Positions 58,648 to 64,000 of a stretch of DNA of 64,000 bases are shown here, piece by piece; the first letter of the stretch is position 1, and the number at the start of each line of letters is the position of its first letter. The position numbers and the translations under genes are program-made. The notes under the pieces are model-generated. The model worked only from the letters and a program-made list of their open reading frames with translations, did not search any database and was not told the origin of the DNA. The stretch spans positions 46,328,358 through 46,392,357 of the forward strand of contig OW388300.1 of the NCBI GenBank assembly GCA_936450465.1, in the 5' to 3' direction. This DNA is from Gibbula magus. Its lineage: Eukaryota > Mollusca > Gastropoda > Trochida > Trochidae.

Positions 58648-59709
58648 AAACGTATCCGCTACAGATTGCCAATAACACGACTTGCTTATATCGGAATAAC
58701 GATGTCAGCTGTTGGACTACTGGCTGTTATGTCAATTACCTACACTCGAGAGAATATCCGTGGACGTGTAATGAACCTTGTACGAGAGGAATTAATCAAG
58801 AAAGCTACTTTGCAAAATTCTGAAATTATTACCAATACTTCAAAAAGTCCTGATCAACTTAATTTAAAATTAAAATCTATATTGACTACAATGAAGCGAC
58901 TACACAAACCCATTCTTGTGACTGTCATCAACGACGCTTATCTTCCATTTGCCCACAACTGGTTGTGTAACACAATAAACATGGACATCCACGACCAAGT
59001 CCTACTAATTGCAACGGATGAAAATTCTTGGAGCGAAGTCGTTTCCAGATGGCCCCAACTGAACGTCATAAGTCTCTCAGATGACAGTTTCAATGGTGAT
59101 CAGGTTTTCCAGCATGCTGGATATCTCCGCATTATGGTACGAAGAACTGAACTCATTCTAGACATCTTGAAAGAAGGTGTTGAAACGCTTTTATTCGATC
59201 TGGATACTTTCTGGATATCTAATCCAATGCCTGAGTGTGAGCGTCAGATCAAGGGGTACGATATTGCTGTAATACCGGTGAGCTCTAACCCTAAGATATT
59301 TTGCGGAGGTTTCATCTTCATGAAACCATCTGACCCAGTAATCCAGCTCTGGACGAAGGTAGCAGACATGATGCACGGACTAAACGACTCGATTGAAGGA
59401 CGTAACGACAGCACGCTTGTAATTACAACAGAAAATGATCAGAATTATGTGTCAAAGCTTCTTAACGAAAAGTTTGGAGGGGTACGTATAAAGAAACTAG
59501 GTCTTCAACAGTTCCCTGATGGCAGATGGTACAACATGAAGGTGTCGGACAGGGAGAAGCTTTCTCCCCTTGTTATTCATAACAACTTTATCGTTGGTAA
59601 CCAGGCTAAGGAACGTAGAATGAGAATATTTTTTCAGTGGTTTTGGGACTCTGAAACAATGACATGCAACTTAGACTTGGTGGCAAGGAAAACTAACGTG
59701 AAAGTTTAA
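58648..59709 (+). CDS. Type II membrane glycosyltransferase (nucleotide-diphospho-sugar transferase, GT77-like)
   Basis: Likely a Golgi enzyme transferring sugar from a nucleotide donor. The open frame has no in-frame ATG before 58702. An acceptor TTTCCAG ends at 58647, so this is probably the last exon, starting KRIRYRLPITRLAYIGITMS; a start at the ATG 58702 is the alternative. Basic residues followed by a hydrophobic run (about 58684-58750) form a signal anchor. The catalytic region contains ETLLFDLDTFWISNP with the DxD metal/sugar-binding motif at 59197-59205, then CGGFIFMKPSD from 59302, and a C-terminal VIHNNFIVGN. This order is typical of the Nucleotid_trans family, often annotated in molluscs as alpha-1,3-xylosyltransferase-like. 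The acceptor substrate cannot be told. Stop at 59707-59709. Confidence 0.82.
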   Translation, partial: KRIRYRLPITRLAYIGITMSAVGLLAVMSITYTRENIRGRVMNLVREELIKKATLQNSEIITNTSKSPDQLNLKLKSILTTMKRLHKPILVTVINDAYLPFAHNWLCNTINMDIHDQVLLIATDENSWSEVVSRWPQLNVISLSDDSFNGDQVFQHAGYLRIMVRRTELILDILKEGVETLLFDLDTFWISNPMPECERQIKGYDIAVIPVSSNPKIFCGGFIFMKPSDPVIQLWTKVADMMHGLNDSIEGRNDSTLVITTENDQNYVSKLLNEKFGGVRIKKLGLQQFPDGRWYNMKVSDREKLSPLVIHNNFIVGNQAKERRMRIFFQWFWDSETMTCNLDLVARKTNVKV

Positions 59710-60404
59710 ATATATCTATAGATTAATTTTCCTTTTGTGAGTTTTGCTTTTCCCATGGTAAGATCACTTGACAATTAATCTATGAAGAAGTTATTTTGTC
59801 AGATAAAGATGCTATCTTAATACGCATGTCATCCAATTGCCACTGTGGGTTAGACGTATATATCTGAATTATATGTTTGTGGTCATATCATGTCAATATC
59901 ATAAATATTCATTTATATTTTAATGTATTTGATTAGCAGAGGCTGTGTAAAGAAGTAGACATAACTTCGTAAGGGTATGGTTCTTTCAATTCACACACAC
60001 ACACACACCACACACACAAACGGAATGCTGAAATCTTTTCTCTCTTTTTTTATCCAAATTGTATTTTGGACAGAAAGTTTGGCCTTTATTTTTAAACGTG
60101 ATGTACAGCTGTTTTATGGAAATTAAGTTACTCGAAGAGCTTTAATTTAAATGTTTGGACTTTTATTCGTTGATGCATCGTTACATGGAAAGATTAAAAT
60201 ATTGAAATTGTATGTTAATTTTATTCTTGACACATGATGACATTTATAGTTATTATATTTCAAGCGTATGCAAAACTTGTGGGTTAAACTATATTGCATT
60301 AAATTTGCCACAAAGTTTAGATGAACACAGATGAAGTTACACTGGTATAACCCAAGGTGACACATTAGTCGCTAGAAGGTCACCTCCATCACATCACAAC
60401 CGTT
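59710..60404. other. Glycosyltransferase 3' region
   Basis: Probable 3' UTR and intergenic DNA with a short AC repeat at about 59993-60017. No poly(A) signal was clearly assigned. Confidence 0.4.
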
Positions 60405-60625
60405 ACCAAGGCTCCGCTCTATACCAGCGAGCGCTTTTAATTGTTCATTGATCGCTCAATATAGCGCTAAAGTAGCGCTCATTCTTTCCTGAACGACACG
60501 GTGCAATTCTTCGATGTTTGCTCACCTTGCTACGTAGCGCTACATTGAGCAATCGCGTTCAAGAGAGGTTTAAAAGTAATCGCTAATTGAGCGATTACTT
60601 TGAAACCTCTCTTTAACATGGCCCT
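60405..60625 (-). repeat. Dispersed GAGCGCTA-rich repeat, copy 2
   Basis: Inverted copy of 30966-31200 (CTACGTAGCGCTACATTGAG, CGCGTTCAAGAGAGGTTTAA). Confidence 0.75.
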
Positions 60626-60689
60626 GGTTCCAATGTGCTGCTGTGTGAAAAAAGACACCCGCATGTTTGCCAGACATATAGCTCCCTGT

Positions 60690-60800
60690 ATGTCTACCTG
60701 CCTGTCTGCCTGTATCTCTCTCTGTCTCTCCGTCTCTCCCTCCCTCTTTCTCTCCCTCTCTATCCGTCTTCTCCTACACCTCTCTCCCCCTCTCTGTCTC
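60690..60800 (+). repeat. CT-rich low-complexity tract
   Basis: TCTCTCTGTCTCTCCGTCTC-type pyrimidine run. Confidence 0.85.
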
Positions 60801-60855
60801 TCCGTTCATCTGGATTGTGCAATTAGTATGTATCAATAACATATTTGTGGTTACA

Positions 60856-63045
60856 GGAATGTCCTCTCGAATTTCCTTTCCACAAAATGTACCCTATATA
60901 ACTCGCACTTTAACAACGAGTATTGGTATGAGAAGACAGGAGGATGTGTGTTCGAGTTGCAGCGTGAAGACGCCACATGTAGTTTAGCTCTTCTAATGGT
61001 AGAAATAAACATAATTTTAAAAGATCTTGTTAATTCAATCACATTCAGTCCAAATGGGTTAATGCAATATTTGATAGGACAGAATACCACGTCATGAACC
61101 CTACCAATAGTTTAGTGTAATAAATCTCTTAAACAATTGTGTGTTGTTTATGATATCAGACACCATTAGAATGTGTTGATTAAGCATTCTCTGCGCAATA
61201 TTATAAGGCTTCTGCTAATTTGGTCACTGACAGGAATACGTTTCGGTCCAACGGGCCAGTGTAGAACCCAGTGCTATTGATATACTATAAGACAGGACAT
61301 TAGTTGGCCGAAATGACACACTGGAAGTCACACCGGAAATGTACTGGTTTACACTATTTCAGGATTTGACGTCATGAACGTGAGTCGAGTACAAAATGGT
61401 TGGGCCAATACGATCCGACTAAAACATTATATGAAAACGAATGAACATATCAAATTATTGGTCCATGCTTTCTTAATTTATATGATATTAGTTTTCAATT
61501 TGGTTGTTAAATGCTTACAATAGTTTAAAATTTAGTTGATGCTGTTATTGGATATTGAACAAAATAGGGCAGTTTCATTCATTCATAGCTCATTTATTGA
61601 TAAACATAATCATATTAAAACACGTGTACATACATTTGTATCGAATTAATTGGTACATCTCTTCTAAATGTTTACACTTTCAGTGATTGATTTTGTTTTC
61701 ACATGGCAACAACAGTATAAAGTTTAGTTGATACTGTTGTTCTGAAGTGAAAAGTGTGGCTTGTTTCCCAGACTTCCTGTATACTAGCGGCGTACAAGAT
61801 AATGTTATATACTGTCATATTGAATATCGATAAGTTTGTTATAGCTAATATACAGGATATTGATTTGGTGAGTAACGAGTTACATGTGCAGCTAATATTT
61901 ACATGTTAATCAACCAGTAGATATACATATCGTTTATACTGGAAAACTCAAAATCTGTTCAAATACATTTTAATCGGGTACTGCTACGAATAGCAAGTAT
62001 TTTGAAAGTTAATGACGATTGTGAAAAGAATGAAAATGATGTTATTCACTTTTTGAATAAAACATATTTTTATTATCCTCTTTCAAATTTTCAACAAGCT
62101 TTCAACAAACTGTACATCCTGCACTAGTAATAAATTGCCACTACTGATTAGCTATTCAGATGTCGCTCAATGGCTAAAGGTAGACCTTTTCGCTTCAAAA
62201 CAGTTATTTCAGTTGACCACTTTCGTGTGTAGTTATAAATTGAATAAATTCAACAAATCGGATAAATCTTTATAATCTTCACTTGCCAATCAGTTTTTAC
62301 ATTAGTTCCATCTTTGTTGAATTACAAGAAGGGTAACCAATACCTAAATATTGGATTTCCTACAATGACCCAGCAAGTGGCCAAAAGAAAAGCAAATTGG
62401 ACAATTAAAGATAAAAGGTAGTTTTCGTGATGCTCATTCGTACACATATACACATACAGATTTTAATCATGATATCGGACCTATTAGTAGGCCATTACAT
62501 ATTTAATGTCATTACATAAATGACATACGTGTAAAACAGGAATATCCTCTAGAATTTCGTTTCTTCAAAAACCACCCACGGTTCTAGCATGTGTTTTACT
62601 ATATTGTTGTCTTGCACAACAATGCGCTTGATTCAAGTGAGCTTTGGTAACAAGCCATTGTGTTGACATGAACATTTACAAATCCATACATGGAAGAGCC
62701 GCATGGATCAATCGCTTTGAAGCAGCACTAGAGATAAACGATATGTTCAGTGTTGAGCGAGCTAATCTCGACATGGCTACTTGACAAAACTTGCTGGCAA
62801 AGTAAATGCATATATAATGAGGAAGCACAGCCTTATGACAACAACAATAGCGGACCCTGTTTTCATTTTCATACATAATTGGTCGTTCATTCGTGGCAAG
62901 ATTGAATTACCGTAGTGGTTTACTTTCAATTAACATCAAAGAAATGAGTAAAGTGACACTGGCTGATCAATGCTATTTTGCTAAAGGGGAAGTGCTTGTT
63001 GACTTGTTGTCAAGTATTATGAACATGGACATGTTTGGTGAATAA
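60856..63045. other. Mostly uncharacterised sequence
   Basis: No firm gene. Two related AG-preceded segments begin GAATGTCCTCTCGAATTTCC (60856) and GAATATCCTCTAGAATTTCG (62540). A diverged direct repeat (GTTTAGTTGATACTGTTGTT-like) is at about 61519 and 61706. Confidence 0.35.
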
Positions 63046-63174
63046 TCAGTGTCCAGAATCCTTCGTTAGGTTGTGGTCGATGAAGTAATTTAGGCCCTGT
63101 TCGTCGCGGAAGAGTGTATGGAAGTTGCTACCAGGATTCAAGAAGAACGTGGATCTAGGAGATGTAGTCGATGC
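63046..63174 (-). CDS. Terminal coding exon of an unidentified minus-strand gene
   Basis: 43 codons from acceptor TTTAGCCAG to a TGA at 63046-63048. It reads ASTTSPRSTFFLNPGSNFHT, then LFRDEQGLNYFIDHNLTKDS. Codon-boundary start fits the donor of the exon at 63922. The family is not recognised. Confidence 0.65.
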   Translation of the reverse strand, partial: ASTTSPRSTFFLNPGSNFHTLFRDEQGLNYFIDHNLTKDSGH

Positions 63175-63283
63175 CTGGCTAAATACAAAAGAAAAACATT
63201 GTAAAACAAGGAGTATAACAGCATGTCGTCTCTATATTAGATGTAACACACATAAATTTGACAAAAATAGTTAGGGACATATA

Positions 63284-63434
63284 GAGGTTATCATGAGAGT
63301 GTGTTTTGGGATGGTCAATATCCTGCATTAGGAATAAACATTGCACTTTGCGAGCCTTGGCGAGCGCGGGCTAAATACATAGTGTTTATTCCTAATTACC
63401 ATTCCGAAACACACGAGCATGATAACTTCTTTAT
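63284..63434. repeat. Hairpin in the last intron-proximal region
   Basis: GTTATCATGAGAGTGTGTTT / AAACACACGAGCATGATAAC and TTAGGAATAAACA / TGTTTATTCCTAA pair around 63360. It lies upstream of the terminal exon on the minus strand. Confidence 0.78.
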
Positions 63435-63679
63435 CATACAATGTCATTCTTCATTCATTTTGCGCAAAACAGCTTGACAACAATAACTGCAAAGTTTTCT
63501 CTAACTACGCGTATTGATATATGCAAATGAACAGCGTGCTATTCTCACGGTAAAATGACATGAAATAAAGCCTCCTAAATTATGCTTTCAGTTAAAATAA
63601 TTGTTATTTCGGCATGATCTTAATTTTCAATGATTTAATACGTTTCAAAATGCGTTTTGCAAATGAAAAATATTCAATG

Positions 63680-63760
63680 TCAGGACGGCGAATTCGAACT
63701 CGCGTCCTAACGCTTTCGTATGCGGTCTACGAAGGGACCTGCCACAGTTGCTTCCCTTCC
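63680..63760 (-). repeat. tRNA-like sequence in intron
   Basis: The minus strand contains CGCGAGTTCGAATTCGCC (B box) preceded by ACGAAAGCGTTAGGA. A plausible tRNA-derived SINE head; full cloverleaf not supported. Confidence 0.4.
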
Positions 63761-63921
63761 GCTCGATTGCAAATGGCGACTCACATTCATATGTATCACA
63801 AGGAGAGCTAAACTGAATAGTAAGCAGCTAATTCTAATATCGCCTTCACACAAGTTACATTAGGGAAAAGTGAAGATTGACGTTCGGTTAATGAACATGT
63901 GATTCAAACTGCCTTTGTTAC

Positions 63922-64000
63922 CTGTAAGTATTTATGAAGCGTTTGCTCGGTAGATTTCAACTCGCGATGGACATGTTTTGGCACTGCTTGATCATAATAA
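63922..64000 (-). CDS. Penultimate exon of the same gene, cut by the window edge
   Basis: Open frame running off the right edge: YYDQAVPKHVHRELKSTEQT then LHKYLQ, ending in CAG|GTAACA at a codon boundary. Joined to 63046-63174 it gives one uninterrupted frame. The upstream exons lie beyond 64000. Confidence 0.6.

Overview
The window is animal nuclear DNA, very probably from a marine mollusc. The genes are split by GT/AG introns of 0.4-9 kb. The intergenic and intronic DNA is AT-rich and full of tRNA-derived SINEs, foldback elements and minisatellites. A gastropod such as an abalone is my best guess, because a short SINE copy ends in CACT repeats and the secreted protein resembles molluscan shell-matrix proteins. 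No sequence here proves a species.

Left part (1-9 kb, + strand): the last eight exons of the complex I 75-kDa subunit gene NDUFS1 (1935-8658). Its iron-sulfur N-terminal half lies before position 1. The introns hold a TIR element, a TTAA-flanked MITE, a 60-bp SINE copy and the 3' end of a LINE.

Central part (10.7-33.1 kb): two probable secreted-protein genes on the minus strand. One is a five-exon gene (33103 down to 14933, about 257 codons) whose exon phases all fit. It reads as signal peptide, cysteine-rich Pif/peritrophin-like segment and laminin-G-like region. Its last intron is almost entirely a 9.2-kb satellite of about 250 copies of a 37-bp unit. Read on the coding strand, each unit looks like a copy of that intron's own 3' splice site. 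About 0.5 kb beyond this gene's probable poly(A) site, on the same strand, lies an Asp/Pro-rich 18-residue-repeat frame with a signal peptide (14192 to 12913), broken by one 4-nt deletion. A 66-bp minisatellite lies further left.

Right part (33-64 kb): mainly mobile DNA. There are palindromic hAT-like hairpins, a 3.8-kb TIR element, paired MITEs and a 5'-truncated L1/Tx1-type LINE with one long open frame, flanked by two identical 440-bp direct repeats. Genes here are a type II membrane glycosyltransferase of the nucleotide-diphospho-sugar transferase type (58648-59709, + strand) and the last two exons of an unidentified minus-strand gene that continues past 64000. A 200-base N gap sits inside a tandem duplication at 56686.

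The two minus-strand secreted-protein genes could form a small matrix-protein cluster; this is inference from sequence and position only. Nothing links the other genes functionally.
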